64,000 nt of DNA from Calonectria ilicicola. Lineage: Eukaryota; Ascomycota; Sordariomycetes; Hypocreales; Nectriaceae. This document shows, one piece after another, positions 31,619-44,371 of the stretch. Within the stretch, counting starts at the first letter, position 1, and each line of letters opens with the position of its first letter. Below the pieces are notes generated by a model. That model saw only the letters and a list, made by a program, of their open reading frames with translations, searched no databases and was not told the origin of the DNA. A program made the translations under genes and the position numbers. The stretch covers positions 4,960,001-5,024,000 of the forward strand of contig CP085827.1 in assembly GCA_020809705.1 (NCBI GenBank). The letters run 5' to 3'.

Positions 31619-32466
31619 GAAGCCAAAAGACCCATTGTCGATTGGGCTGTGTTGAGGGCTGGACTATGTTGGCTGGATGCCTTTTCCCTCACCGCCCCCT
31701 TACCGCCTGAAGCGCCTTGAAAACATATCAAACCAACCCGGCGAACTATATCACGGAGGAGAAATAATGGTAGAATGATTACAAGCTTAAAAAAAAAAAA
31801 CAACCCCCCCCTGGTGGAAATATGCAGGTCACTCGTTGGACAAGTAGGGTTGGATCATCTCCGAGATGTTGAGTCGAGTTGGGAGTTGCCTTGGTCATTA
31901 TACATCGAGATACCCTCGTTCTCGCGGGAGCAGGATGCCCGCTCATTTTTTCCGAGAATACCCTCTGATAATGTGTAATTGAGCCCGAAAATAACCACTC
32001 GTTTAACCCTAAGACTGGAATTCTCACGCTCCTTTTGGTGATCTGTGCGTACGCCATGTTATTCTTCACCGATCATTGTCGTAAATCGCCCAGCAAGTAT
32101 GAGTATGCAAGCCGGGACAACGCAACTGTTTAAACAGCACCGCTTATTGGCGACATGGCGACGAGGCAAACAGGAAAACTAGACTATGTGATGCAAATAG
32201 AAGCTGAGAACATGGGACTGGCGCCATTTTAGCCTGCTTTCAACCTGATGAAATCGGTCTGGATCTCTAGGGCAAATCCGTTAGATAGAGATGACCTGTG
32301 CTGTGGGCCTCCAGGTAAGACACGCACGCTAGTATCCAAGACGACGCCATCGAGAGAGACGCGGATGGCGCCGTTCATGTTCGTGGGGACGCGTTGATTG
32401 ATTATGGTACGCGAGGGGCAGAACTCTACCAGGTCTCGACCTCCGAGGCTGAATGTGCTGATGCTC

Positions 32467-32500
32467 ACACCCATGTGTGTGTGTGTGTGTGAGAGAGAGA
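32467..32500. repeat. (GT)n-(GA)n compound microsatellite
   Basis: About nine GT units followed directly by about five GA units. Simple repeat, likely polymorphic between strains. Confidence 0.85.
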
Positions 32501-32769
32501 GCGGAGTTCATGGCTCCCCCCTGGCCCTCGCAAGCCAAAAGTGCCACAGAAGCACTGCCATGATCCTTCTCGAAAAAGAGAACAGCAGCAACCTTTGGGA
32601 CGCGCACTCTGAGCACTACCCCCCGAAACCACGCATCCGCTCCATGGTGCTGTAGAACCTGTTGCCCAACCCCAGCCACGCTACATGTGTCTACTTCCGC
32701 ATAGCGACCCAACCACAGCCGCATCCCAAGCCCACCACACCTGCAGAAGACTGAGATGGAGGAGACATG

Positions 32770-32812
32770 GTACATAGGACATGGGGACATGGGGACATGG
32801 AGACAGACATGG
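32770..32812 (+). repeat. Short GGACATGG tandem repeat
   Basis: Several imperfect 8-bp units of GGACATGG and GAGACATGG type in a row. No function apparent. Confidence 0.7.
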
Positions 32813-35800
32813 AGTGGCGGGCACGCCAGAGCAGCAAAGCACAGGCCGGGGGTCACTTAGGGCCCCCAAGACATGCATTGTGTCGTATTGGATTTCCATC
32901 CCTCATTGGCTCTGAGAGGGAAGACCGCCACCCAGAGAGAGGGAGCACATACCTCTTCTCCACGTGGGCAGGCAACAAAGAGGGTCGCCCGCGCTGGCCG
33001 TGGTACTTTATGCGGAGATAAAGCGGCTTACTCTGTTTGTGCACCTGTGGCGGACGACCTTGATAGAGGGAAAATCAGGCCATTTCGAAAGCCATGACCC
33101 CGCAGAACAGACTGGAGGCGCCGAACTTTGCACGCCACTGCGACCCAGCCCTCAGCTTCCTGGCTGTTGTGCCGAATGGGCATTGATCGATCGATCGATG
33201 GCGGGGAGGCAAAAAAACGGACACCCGCCCGTCCAAGTGGGGTGTCGTCTCGGCCGGGCTACCAATACCTCCGACGACCGGCCTGTCTGGTGCAAGAGGA
33301 GACGTTGGTGGCTGGCTGCCAACTGAGGCACTGGTGAATGCGGTACAACATGTACAGCCAGAGCGGGAAGTGTAATCAACTGGCGGTGCTCAGAGACAAC
33401 CGCAGGCACCCGGGAAGCAAAGCAAATTCAGACCTGGGTGGGATTGCCGTGGGAACCCGTCTCTCCCGGGAGGAGGCATTTGTGCAATGTTTGAACGATG
33501 GCCTGTTGGTTGTCGGCCGAACCAAGACCACTTAACAAGTACGTACGTATGATTGTTGCACGATGCGTCGTGAACCCCCCCCCCTCACAGTCAGTGGACA
33601 GTGAGACAAGAGTCAAAGAGAGGGGGATGCTGCGTGTAGTTGCAGCAGCTTGTGAGACATGTACCTAGCTTTGCATATTGGGAGACACAAAGGCCGAGAC
33701 CCGTCTAGGGCAGCACAGTGAGTTATGTTTTCTGGCATCCCTGGTTTGTCGTTGTCTACGCACACTTATGCTTGTTGATCTTCATCATTTTGTCTCTGGC
33801 ATAAAGTACTGCATGGAAAAGGGCGCGTGTGCCTGCCGGTGCAAGTCAATGCAGCTGCCCGAGAGCACTCAGGCAAGAATCGTATGACGTCGATCAAAGA
33901 ACAAATTTGCACAAGCTATGTGTGAATTTGCATTTATGGAAAAGGAATATCCTAAAACACTCCCTGATGGTACTCCCGATGCAGGGAGGAGAGTCAAAAA
34001 AAACGAGACGGCTGTGCTAGTGTGGGTGTGATTGAAACGGCATATTTCGGTGAAGCCTAGCAACCTTCTTGGGCACATCTCGATCTGGGTTCCAAAGACC
34101 GGTGAGCAGACGTAGGCGACGATCGCTAGGACTCTGCCACTTGCTACATAGCAGACTATTCGATGCTGGGTGTCGTGTACAACACCTCGCCAGCTCGCAT
34201 ATCCTGCCTACCTGTCTGTGTACGTAGCAAACAATCGCGCTCGAGCCAGCCGGCATACGAGAGCGGAGCGATCCTGCAGAGTCACCTCACCAAGCAAGAG
34301 GGAATAGATCCATACCGGGCTGGGGTGTCAGTCAGATGTGACAACATCTTGGGCTGACCAAGGAGAGGCGCCCGGAATCACATGGCGGCAGCTTGCGGGC
34401 GTGCTGCCTGGGACCAACATACATCATCACATCACTCCCTCTCTGAGAGACGGGGATTCCAGGAACAGGCTGTTGCAACTGTGCCGACAGCAAATCCACC
34501 CACTGGGTCACGTTGGGCTCACTTCCGAGTAGGCAGGTGAGACAAAATGCCGGCGTTGAATGAGGGGATGGAACACGGCCTGTCCTTGCTTGTTTGCCCC
34601 GACCAAGGATCACAGACGGACGGCTGCTCAACATTGCCTCGCAAATGACTGGACTGTCGGGATGCTCGAGGCGAATGTATCATGCCACAGCTTGCTCTGC
34701 TACCTGCTCGCTATTCAGAGCGCACCTGTGTACTTGAAACCGTAATCTCAGGGTCTTGACAGGCTGAGCAAGGATCATGTTGGTTCCTAAGACGAAGTGG
34801 TATCCGAGGGGATGGGCAGCCCTAACCGTGCCGTACCGTAACGTGCAGGATGGTCAAAGCTGTCGGCGAATTAGACGGAGCATTGAATGAAGCGTGCACG
34901 ATTGGCCAGCGCCGCAGTGTCGGGCTCCAGGGATGAGGCTTGTGTTGGCTCTCCGTGCATGACTCGGCCATGGAATATCTCGACTTTTTCCCACATCGAC
35001 GGGACAGAGCTTAATGGAGGGGCGTTTCTACCGCCTTGTGTATCCACTGGGATGTGACAATGTCGTTGAAAGGCGAAAACCTGGTTTCCCTGGATGCCCA
35101 ACCCGATGACGAAGGGGAGCTTCACAGCAACGACTGGAATGTCGGGTGCTGCATTGTTTGGTGGGCCTGTAAGTTTTTGATGTCGACAGTTTGATTCCTA
35201 CCCATTTGGTTTCGGGAGCCGAACGTGCGCATGACCTTTCCGAGGAAAAGTTGCTGATGGGGACGGGACATTTGGGTTACCGAAACAGGCAAATGGGGCT
35301 GTTTGGAATGACATTGTGACAAGAGAAGACTGGTTGTTGGCTGGTGGCGTCTGCGCAAGAGGCTATCTCAGAGTTTGGACTACGGGACGGTCAAAGGCCA
35401 AGTCGGGAAAACCGGACCATCAAGAAGCTAGGGAAGAGAGGCCCGGTGGCGGTGTCGTGCTGCGTGATGCATCGTCTCTTGCCCTTTGCGTGATGATGCG
35501 TATGTAGTGCGTTGCTGTGCTTTGTTGCGCTGAACTGCTGTGTTGCCGTTGCTTAGCAGAGACCATCGACCTGCAAGAGCATCTGTATCCGGTATTGACG
35601 GTGGCACACATCCGAACACATGCGAAAAATAATGCTCTCATCAGTCCAAATCTCAAACGAGATTCGAGACAGTCGAGTCCATGGCAAGACAAGCTCTGCA
35701 AGGGAGACCTAGGGGACGATGACATATAGGAATGGACCACATCTCTCCAACACTGTACAAATTGTACAGCATATGCAAGCCCGCACCTCTCAATTCCAAT

Positions 35801-38800
35801 TAGGCAGTTATGCCAGAGTGTGCTCATGCCATTGCAAGGCGCAGCACACGCACATGTGGAAACCACTGCCCTGGAGCCGCTGAATTTGCCGCTGGGACGC
35901 TCAGAGGTCGCGAGACGTGAGGCCCGCGCAGATGTCGCACCCAGGCTACTGGGTTTAGCTGGGATAGGCTGCGAGAAGTCTGAGAATCAGCCATGGAGGT
36001 CCGAGAGGGGCGTGGTAGAACGATACATGCTTGTTGGCTCAGCAGTGTCGAATTATGCAGTGTCTTTCTTTGTTGATCGTGTTGGCGTTCGTGCGACGGA
36101 CGAAACACTGGATTCATCGAAACTATTTGTCTCTTAGCACCTCGGACGGACAGATTAACTTCCCGGCCAAGCTATCTCCACACAAAGCGACTGTCCCTTG
36201 CCGGCACTATTGACGATTATTACCATGCTGGGACCGGCCATTTGCCCCCATGCGATGCACCAGTCCAAGGCTGGCAGGCGTTGGGAAGCAGGGTCTTGAT
36301 TGCACCCACGTAATTGCCGCTTAGCGGGACGGGAATGTTCTTATTCAGATGTGGTGGCATACGAGGTTTGCGCCCGTCCCAGCATGGCGTGTTGGTTGAA
36401 ACGAGATGCACCATTAGGAGCGCGCGGCTCCTTGGGCCTGGGCCACGGCTTGCCGAGTCGTTGGGATGGAAGACTACGAGAACACTACAGCCAAGCTGAG
36501 CTCAAGAGCACGTCGAGACTCTGTCTGGAGATGAGTGGCTTGGGGCACGGCTTTAGCATGAGACCATCAGTGCGTTCAAGCTGCGACTACTGACAGAGGG
36601 GGCGCGCCTGTGTGACCTTTGACTTGTTCCCACTGGACATGATGAAATGGGGCGCTACGCGATGAGCCGCACAGTGCCCGGGCGCTAGAGGACGAGAGCC
36701 TATGTTTCTGGCCTCCATTGTAGTCTTTCTTGGAAGGGGACCGAAGTCAAGCGGCACAGCGAATCTGACGTGGAAGCTGACGGGCGCTCAGGCATCATGC
36801 TTCCCGATGAACCATCAGGTTGGGAGGAGGCAGCCAGTTGTAGGACGAGACGGACCTGTCTTGCTCGAATATTTCCGTCTGAACCTGTCGCAGATGAGGC
36901 CAGACGCCATGTCAGCAGCGAGTAAACCTGTGCGTCTGCCTGCATTGCCAATGCGTATCCTCGCTCCATAGGTAGGTAGGGGCCCATCTGCAGTGGCCAT
37001 TTGGTACCAGACCTGGCGCTGGCACTGGTACTTTGTTCCCCCTGCTCCCTCCTCTTGCATCATTCACTGCATGTGCATTGCAGGAGCAGCATCAGACAGA
37101 CATGCCTTAGACATGGTAGCCATCAGTGCTCCTATGTACAAAGCGATGACTGCGTCGCACCGACGGCATCGAGGATTTGAACCCTGGCACGTCATTTCGG
37201 AGCAAGTCATCGGTCCGTCACGGCTCAGACGTTTTTCGCTTTCAAGGATCCATCCATCAGTGGAACATGCAGCAAGATTTGGGATCAGGTTTGATAACCG
37301 AGAGTGCGCACTGTTCAGATAGGTGTCTCTCACAGTATCAACAAAAATAGCAGAAACGGTACGGGAAGGGATCGATGGGAAGGAACAAGGGAGAAGAACG
37401 AGAGAAGAGACAAGACAATATTTAGTCATCCGGATCTAGACTAGCTCGGAGCTAGTTTGAGGATCCCGCCTGCCGGGTCCTGCATCCCGCGTCGCTAGTG
37501 AAGGGCTAGTTTGGAGTTGGAACAGCGCCATGGCCAACCATTCCCACCTAGGAAGAGAGCCCGGCCAGGGACAAGCAGCCGATTTCAATACGTCTTCTTC
37601 ATATCCAGTGGAGTGGCCCACCAGACGGGGTGACGGGGACGGGAAGCGGGAGACGGGAGACTGGGGACGGGGAATTGAATTTTCTGCGGGAGGAAGCCTC
37701 AAGCGAGAAATGTGTGAACAGAAACAACCATAAACCGAAAAGAAATGGCCGTCTTGCGATCGCTCTGTGCCAGGTGATCGTTGCAAGATGAGGATGTACC
37801 ATTGTCCACAGCCACGACGTCAGCCTCCAGAAAATAGCTCCCTCCCGTCAGCGGCGTCTTTGATCTTATGCGGGGAACCAAATGGCCAAAAAAAAAAACC
37901 AAGCGCCAAGGAGGAAAAAGCAGTACCAAGTAGGTGTGGAGCTGCACTCCTTTCTTTTTCGATGCAGGCCTGGCACAGGATGGTATTATTTCTAGATTCC
38001 TGCGGTCGTCTGTTTCTCCCCAACCTGGGCCATGGACGACAGGTGCCGTCTCGGCTCTTTCGTGTGTGTGTTGCAACGCAGACATATCCGTCGTGATTCC
38101 GTCGGGGTGCGGGCGAGATCCTCACGGCGGTTGGCTGGTATCACCGACGTAGCATGGCTCGCCCGCTCTGCAACCATTCAACCCGGGCCCCAGCTAGCGC
38201 GGGCCGGATGGCGAGAAGAGTGGCATGGTGGGAATGGAGATGGGCAATCAGGTTGTAAGGAGGGCCGCCCCTCTGCCGCCCAGTCGTGGGATTTCCTTGG
38301 CGCCCCGTCGCGTGTCCAGCTCCATGAGATGGGTGCGTCGATGATCCCTGATCGCTGTGCACCAGCGACGCACCAAAGAGCGCCGTGGCGGCACCAACTG
38401 GAGGGTGACAATGTCAAATCTGAGTCGAGGGGTGGGCCCGGAGCGGGGCTGCTGGACTCATGTATGGCCCAACAGGCGACGCGATAGGCTTCCGCCGGCT
38501 GGCCCAGCTGCTGGGCCTACTGGGTCCGCTGGGTCCGTTGCAGCGCTGGGGACAGGCCCCGGGACCAACAGGCTTTTGGCGTCCCCGATGCCCCGGTCTA
38601 TCGTTGTCCTTGTCGTGCCGTTTTTGTGGTCCGCGGTCTTGGCTGTCCACCCAGAAGGCCCCAAGGACGCCTCGTCATGCCGCCAAATGTGCCTCAGAGG
38701 CCACACTTGGGCCATCTACGGGCCATCCATCTCTGCCTCCTGCGTCAACCCTCCATTTCCTCGCCCCCGGTGCCCCGTCGTTTCTCCCACCCACGCTCTA

Positions 38801-39328
38801 GACTTTCTGTCGGGGCTCGTACCGACCCCTAGGTACTGGGAGCTGGCACTGCAGCGTGCTGAGGCGCTGGGGCCTGGTGCCTCTCCAGTGGGAATACCAA
38901 TTACCAGTGCGCTGCTCTCCCACTGTGTGCACCACAGGCAGGGAAGGCACAGGCCACGCACACCCGCCCCGCTGATTCTTTCCCCTCGCAGATATTCTCC
39001 GGACCAGTCTTGGTATCTGGCACCGATGGATGTGTGCCCTTGTGCTCTGTATCCTGTCCCAAATGGTCGCGCCTTGTCTCATCAGCGGTGCTGCCCGTCA
39101 CTACACACACGCGCCCACACACGCACACCCCGGTGCACCTGGTGCGTTGCTCACTCTGCACAGAGAGCACTAGTCCCCTAAAAGTAGAAATAAAAGAAAG
39201 AAGAAAAAATTGGGATCCCACCCGTGTCAATCACTACGCCCGCAGGGCCCACTAATGGCGTCGCAGGCAAGACAATCAGAGGCGTCGCGTCTCGCTGGGA
39301 TTCTCGCGATCGAGGATCGAGGCGAATG

Positions 39329-40472
39329 ACGACCGCCTGACGACGTTGTTCGCTTGCCCAGAACCAGAAGGGCTGAACCAAACTCTCAGGGAAAACGCCT
39401 GTCCCCAAGAACTCGGCGTTGGGTCCGCGAAGAAGCAGAGGCAGATCGCAAGGGGGCGGAGAAGAACCGCGCTCAACCTTAACCAACCGAAGAGTTTGGC
39501 CAGCAGATCGATCCGTCGCCTTGGCCACGGACACGGGCTCGCAGAGAGTTGGCTGGCTGGTTGGTAGTCTCCCGAACTCCCGGCCACCTCCCTGCGAACT
39601 GCCAACCTATTCTGGCCTTGGGCGGGCCCTTCTCGATCGCCTATTCGTCCGCCACCACCGGGTGCCGCCCACATCACCAGCGCTTAACCCAAAGGGCGTC
39701 TAGAGGCGTGCGAAGCGTCCCGGTAAACCAAGGCGTTCGAGTCAGCTGCACCGAATCCAGGCTCTCGGGCCTTTCAGCCATTTTACCTCTGCACCACGCA
39801 CCTGTCGACAGGCCACCCCCTCCCAATCATCCCCAAATCTCGCTCCAGTCCCGTTCCTCGTCCCTGTCCGCCCATCGCCTCCCACCCACTTCCCAGGGCT
39901 CCAGGTCGCTCTCACGCCTGGCCCCCCGTTCGCTTCGCCCGAAGCCTGTGCCCTGCCACCACATTGGTCCCAGCCAAGCCTAGCCAAGCCAGTGTGCCCA
40001 CTGTGTCCGTCCTGGTCGGTACCTCGTCCCTTCATCCTGCCTCTTCAACACCTCTGCCCCCGGCGATCCATCTCCCGTCCCTCTCATTCCCTCTTCTACC
40101 ACATCACGGCACCGTGTCGCGTTGAGACTCTCGCTCCCTCTGTCCTTCGACGACTCGACATCAGCCGCGGTTGTCATTTTCTCTTCGTGATTGATTTAAA
40201 CGATCGAAGCTGCTTTGGGAGTCTTGTTCCCCAAGGGTGAGTCCACTCCGGTCGCCCCAGAAATTCCAACGGCGAAGCCGCCTACATCAACCCGTTTATC
40301 TTTGACTTCATTCATTTGTTTCTCTTCGTGCACTCAGCATCATATCTCTTCATCCCCATGTGACTGACAGCAACATCTGTAGCCTCGATCTTATTTACCC
40401 CGACATTCGCTTCAAGCGCTGGTGAGCGCCTATCCACCGACACCACTTGCGACGACGTCTCCTACCGACACA
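39329..40472 (+). promoter_or_regulatory. Long ATG-free leader / promoter-proximal region of veA
   Basis: Reading all 1144 bases, the only ATG on the plus strand is at 40358-40360, inside a predicted leader intron. About 18 would be expected by chance. The sequence is pyrimidine-rich from about 39780 onward (CCTCTC, TCCC runs), typical of fungal leaders. I interpret most of it as transcribed 5' untranslated region from which upstream start codons have been excluded; the transcription start cannot be placed. Confidence 0.6.
40237..40382 (+). other. Predicted 5' UTR intron of veA
   Basis: Donor GTGAGT, branch-like CTGAC at 40364-40368, acceptor CTGTAG; 146 nt. It contains the only ATG of the leader. 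A nearer acceptor at 40370 (GACAG) is too close to that branch site to use it. Confidence 0.55.
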
Positions 40473-42085
40473 ATGGCAACTCCCTCAGCAATCCCCACAA
40501 ACGCAGTGCGTGACAACTGTGTCCGCCTGCATCGCGTCACTCGTGGAAACCGTAGCCTATGGTACCAAATGACCGTCTTGCAGCAGCCTGAACGAGCCCG
40601 AGCGTGTGGTTCCGGAATGAAGGGTAAGCATCCAATTGGAGAGGCCCAGTGGCATATCGATACTGCTACGCTTGGCCTCGTCCTGTCAGATGTGTGCCCT
40701 TGGGCTAACAATTAGCAGCCAACAGCGACCGCCGACCCGTGGACCCTCCGCCCGTTGTCGAACTACGAATCGTTGAAGGCCCTTCTGTCGAGGAGGGTAA
40801 GGATATCACTTTCGATTACAACGCCAATTTCTTCCTCTATGCCAGTCTCGAGCATGCTCGTCCCATCGTCCATGGCCGTGTGCAAACTCCCGCAGCTACC
40901 AACCCGCCCATCCTCACCGGTGTCCCTGCTTCTGGTATGGCTTATCTTGATCGCCCTACCGAGGCGGGATATTTCATCTTCCCTGATCTCTCCGTTCGAC
41001 ACGAGGGTCGATACCGCCTGACTTTCAGCCTGTTTGAAACCACCAAGGAGGAGAAGGATTATGACCTGGACCCCAAGGATAGCGACTTGCCCCCTGGCGT
41101 CGACTGGAGAATGGAGATCAAGACCAACCCCTTCAGTGTCTACAGTGCCAAGAAGTTTCCCGGTTTGATGGAGAGCACCCAGTTGAGCAAGACCGTTGCC
41201 GACCAAGGATGCCGTGTTCGAATTCGTCGCGATGTCCGTATGAGGAAGCGCGATACCAAGTCTGGAAACAGCTACGACCGTCGTGAAGAGGAATACGCTC
41301 GCCGAAGAACTGTTACCCCCGCCGCCGAAGATCCTCACAACATTAGGGCTCGATCAGTCAGCAACTCCAGCGAACATCGTGTTCCTTACCCAGAGCCCCA
41401 GCGAAGACCATCAGTCGCTGAGTCGTCATACCCGCCGCCTCCTCCCCCTCCACCGTCGTATGAGCCAGCTGCTCCTCCATCTCGCCATCTGTCTTTTGGC
41501 GGCCCCTCTGCGCCTGCTTACCCTGCTCCTGGCGCCTACCCTCCGCCACCAGTTCAGTCGCCATATGCGAAGTCTGAGTCTGGCTATGGATTCCCTGGCC
41601 GCAGCATTCCACCCCCTCTTCCGTCACCTGCTCCACCTGTAAAGCAGGATACCTATGATCGAAGACCCTCAAATGCACACTATGTGCCACCGCCGCCTTC
41701 CCCATCGGTTTTCTCTGATAGTCACTCACGACGAGACTCTCAACACTCTTATCCACCAACCCCAATTTCCGCTCATCAACCTCCTCGCCCTCAAATTCAG
41801 ACTCAGTTGCCCCCACTGAAGATTTCAGCATTGATGTCTCCTCTCCCGCCTATTGAGGCACAGACAGACCCTCTGCCCGAGCCTCCCATTCTTTCCACGG
41901 GCGGCAAGCGTAAGCATGACTTGGTTTTCTCTCAGAGCCTGCGACCATTGCACAACGGACAGCGACAGATTGATCCTCACTTCGGCGCCGGTCGTCGTGG
42001 AGTTACTCCTGACCCTGATCAAGGCATGTACTCAAGAGCAGATGGGCAGATTGGCGTGGTGACTTTCAACCAATACCAATCCTAG
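40473..42085 (+). CDS. veA: Velvet regulator VeA
   Basis: The global light-responsive regulator of development and secondary metabolism; in Aspergillus VeA bridges VelB and the methyltransferase LaeA in the nucleus. Exons 40473-40623 and 40716 (or 40719)-42085 give 506 or 505 residues. The intron begins GTAAGC and ends CTAACAATTAGCAG, a tandem TAG/CAG acceptor that changes one Ala (GMK-AANSD or GMK-ANSD). The velvet domain covers about residues 20-230: [68 protein letters not shown], and the basic end [15 protein letters not shown] Pro-rich region follows ([15 protein letters not shown] near residue 285), and a conserved C-terminal block ends [13 protein letters not shown]. The first ATG after an ATG-free leader is 40473 ([12 protein letters not shown]). 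An in-frame open stretch upstream has no ATG. Confidence 0.93.
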
Positions 42086-43365
42086 TTGAATCGATGTGGG
42101 CTTGATGTGACAAACCAAGGTGGCTTTTCAGGGCTTGGTTGGCGCCTCTGGCGTTTCGGTGCTATGTATTTCTAAACACCCTTAAAAAATTCGGATGGGG
42201 TGGACGCATGAAAGCGGAAATGGCTTCGGCGTTCAGGTGTAATGTGCTTTCTTTCTATTGCTTAGCCTTTGGGGGCTTTCATCACCTACACGGTGTAGAG
42301 ACGAATTATGACCCGGTGAACGGGCAATCACTTCGGCTCAGTTGTCTTTTGTTTTAGAGCTTTTCGCGTGTTTGGGTCGTTTTGGACGTTTTGGACAGAC
42401 GATAACGGACTACCATGACTATCTACACACCAACACATACATGCCTCGTCTTTACATTTCCTAGCGTCAATTTATTTACTCTCCTTCCACTTCAATATCG
42501 CAAGTGTTCATTCATATTTATTTTTTTCATGGGGGATATTGAAGACATTTTGGGGGAATCTTGGACAAGCTGGAAGAAAATGCCGTTGGAATTTTTAGTG
42601 GAGTTACAACTCACTTGCTGGAGAGCTCCATCAGGTTGGTTTTGGGCTCTGCCGATAGTGTGTGGCCTAGTGACGGGGACTGAGCGGGTTGCGCTCCATG
42701 TTCCAGGTTACTCCATGTCGTGTTCCACTGTTAGGGAAGTTTTGGGAGGCTAGTTGGGTCGGTGGTGTGTTTTATGAAGCAGTAATTTAACACGATTAAA
42801 AACTATTTGCTATTGCCCTTTGTGTTCTTCAGATGTGACAAGCTAGATCGTTATTATGTCAAGCACTGATTGTGACTATGTGAATAGCCCTTCATCAAAC
42901 ATAGGTTCCGTAGAATCGTTGATGCTGAGCAAGTTGAGACAGCCGTGGCAAGGGGAAGGACACTGCCTCAGCTGCCGGCTGGGGTTGGGATTGGAGTGGG
43001 GATTCAGACCCAAACACCTGTCCCAAGGACACGATACTCATCCACGCAACGAAGCTAGACGATGATGCATGCGTGGAGGGAGCTCAGACGGCCGAGAAAG
43101 GGAATCCCAGTAGCGACTCGGCCAAATTGGGTAGGGCGGAGGGGCAAAGGGACTTATCTAGGATGCAGGCACTGCGAGAGAGATGCGACGGTGATGATGT
43201 TTCAGGGTCCGGGTAAATTGGCTAGCCCCGTAGTTGCATTCACGATGGCTATTTTCCCTGTTTTGTTACAGAAGCGTGCTGCAGGAGTTGTGCTGGCGAG
43301 GTGGGCAGTGAGTAGGCTAAGCGACGCGAAGAGGAGGGCTGACAAAATAAAGCGTGCAACCAAAG
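42086..43365. other. veA 3' flank
   Basis: 1.3 kb with no supportable gene. T-rich stretches (42340-42480) fit the 3' untranslated region of veA. Frames such as 43062-43442 (+) are Arg/Lys-rich and run into the dispersed repeat. Confidence 0.45.
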
Positions 43366-43590
43366 CTAGCATGCGTACAGTACAATCCTTGAAAGATTGT
43401 ACCTCGTCTACCTTTTCCCATCATTTTTCAGCTAGATTTTAAATAAATAAATATTGTATAAATAAATTAAATAAGTGATTTATTTATTTTCTTTCCTTCG
43501 CTCTCAAATTGAGATCTTTGGGCGGTTCAGTTCCACGCTGCTAAAGGTACGGAAGTCGCGGGGTGAGATTCCTTCAAGGGTCGTATTGTA
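43366..43590 (+). repeat. Dispersed repeat, copy 2 (hairpin plus conserved 3' block)
   Basis: Same orientation and element order as copy 1 at 15958-16212: GCTAGC-like lead, the hairpin GTACAATC-loop-GATTGTAC at 43380-43402, AAATAAATAAATA-rich middle, TTTATTTATTTTCTTTCCTT, then GGGCGGTTCAGTTCCACGCT (from 43520) and TTCAAGGG near 43572-43580. The hairpin arms are identical in both copies and the loop differs by one base. The spacing from hairpin to 3' block is 140 bp here and 159 bp in copy 1. No coding capacity. Confidence 0.7.
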
Positions 43591-44371
43591 TGCATGGGCC
43601 TACCTGGTTGGGAGCGAGTGACGAATATGGAATATTGAATGTTGGAGATTGAATTTAAGAAGTGGAGTTGGAGAAAATTGCAGAGTCATGTTGAAATTAC
43701 ATTCTAACGGCCATGCTCAATAATGCAACTTTAGGTTCATACGATACATGCTTCTCTTATTTTTATTGCAGCGTTTGGTGGAGAGAAAAGTTTATGTTGC
43801 GTTGTCTAACGCTGTTCTGTCTCCCACCCTCAGGTGCTTCTGGTGTCCGAAATTATATGTCAACCTTTTTCGATGTGTCGTTTATTTTGCGACTCGCTAA
43901 GTTGGGCACGTCCTGGCTGTAGGGACGTGCTCCGCTGGCACCTGGGTGCGCTGTGGGTGCGCTGTGCCGTTGCCCGTTGCGGTTGCCCCTCCCCCCATCG
44001 TCTGTGCCTGCTCCTGCATTAAACCCAGTACCTCGCCGTTGCCGTGGTGAAATCACGTGGCCGTCGTCGCATCAACAAAGGCTTTGCATATCCAATCCAA
44101 ATGCTCCCTTGCGGTGCAACGCTTGGCAGCCGAATGTTTCCCCAACCTGCACTCTCCCTCACGAGGACGGATAGCTGCTTTCCCGAGCAATCAATTCAGC
44201 TCTGCTGTTGAATTTGTTCTCTCTTGAAGCAAATCCTATTTCGCATGCTCACATTTCAATTTAGACGACCAAGCTACCTTCGCAAACGCCACTTACACCC
44301 TATTTGTACTCCTCACCGATCATATACACATACACAATACACCTAGCTTACGGACCAAAACAACTGATCCG
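43591..44371. other. Intergenic region upstream of the RS-rich gene
   Basis: Probable promoter and leader of the gene at 44372. One upstream ORF starts at the ATG near 44242 (ATGCTCACATTTCAA) and ends at a TAG before the main start. No gene supported. Confidence 0.4.

Larger units (their letters stand above)
31619..39328. other. Gene desert upstream of veA
   Basis: 7.7 kb without a supportable gene on either strand. Frames reach 274 codons (38357-39181) but read as Arg/Pro/Ser-rich non-protein. Contents: 3' flank of the opsin-related gene, a GT/GA microsatellite at 32467-32500, a short GGACATGG tandem at 32770-32800, TCGATCGA repeats at 33183-33199 and a CACACG-rich run near 39110-39130. A tRNA B-box-like GGTTCAAATCC (minus, near 37180) has no matching tRNA fold. 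Confidence 0.45.

Noticed and set aside
37140..37260. tRNA-like sequence on the minus strand with a perfect B-box (GGTTCAAATCC)
   Set aside because: The T-stem has a mismatch, no A-box fits at the right distance and no acceptor stem partner exists, so no cloverleaf can be drawn.
38357..39181. 274-codon plus-strand frame
   Set aside because: Pro/Arg/Ser/Cys-rich, overlapped by equally long frames on the other strand, with no domain and no conserved-looking segment.
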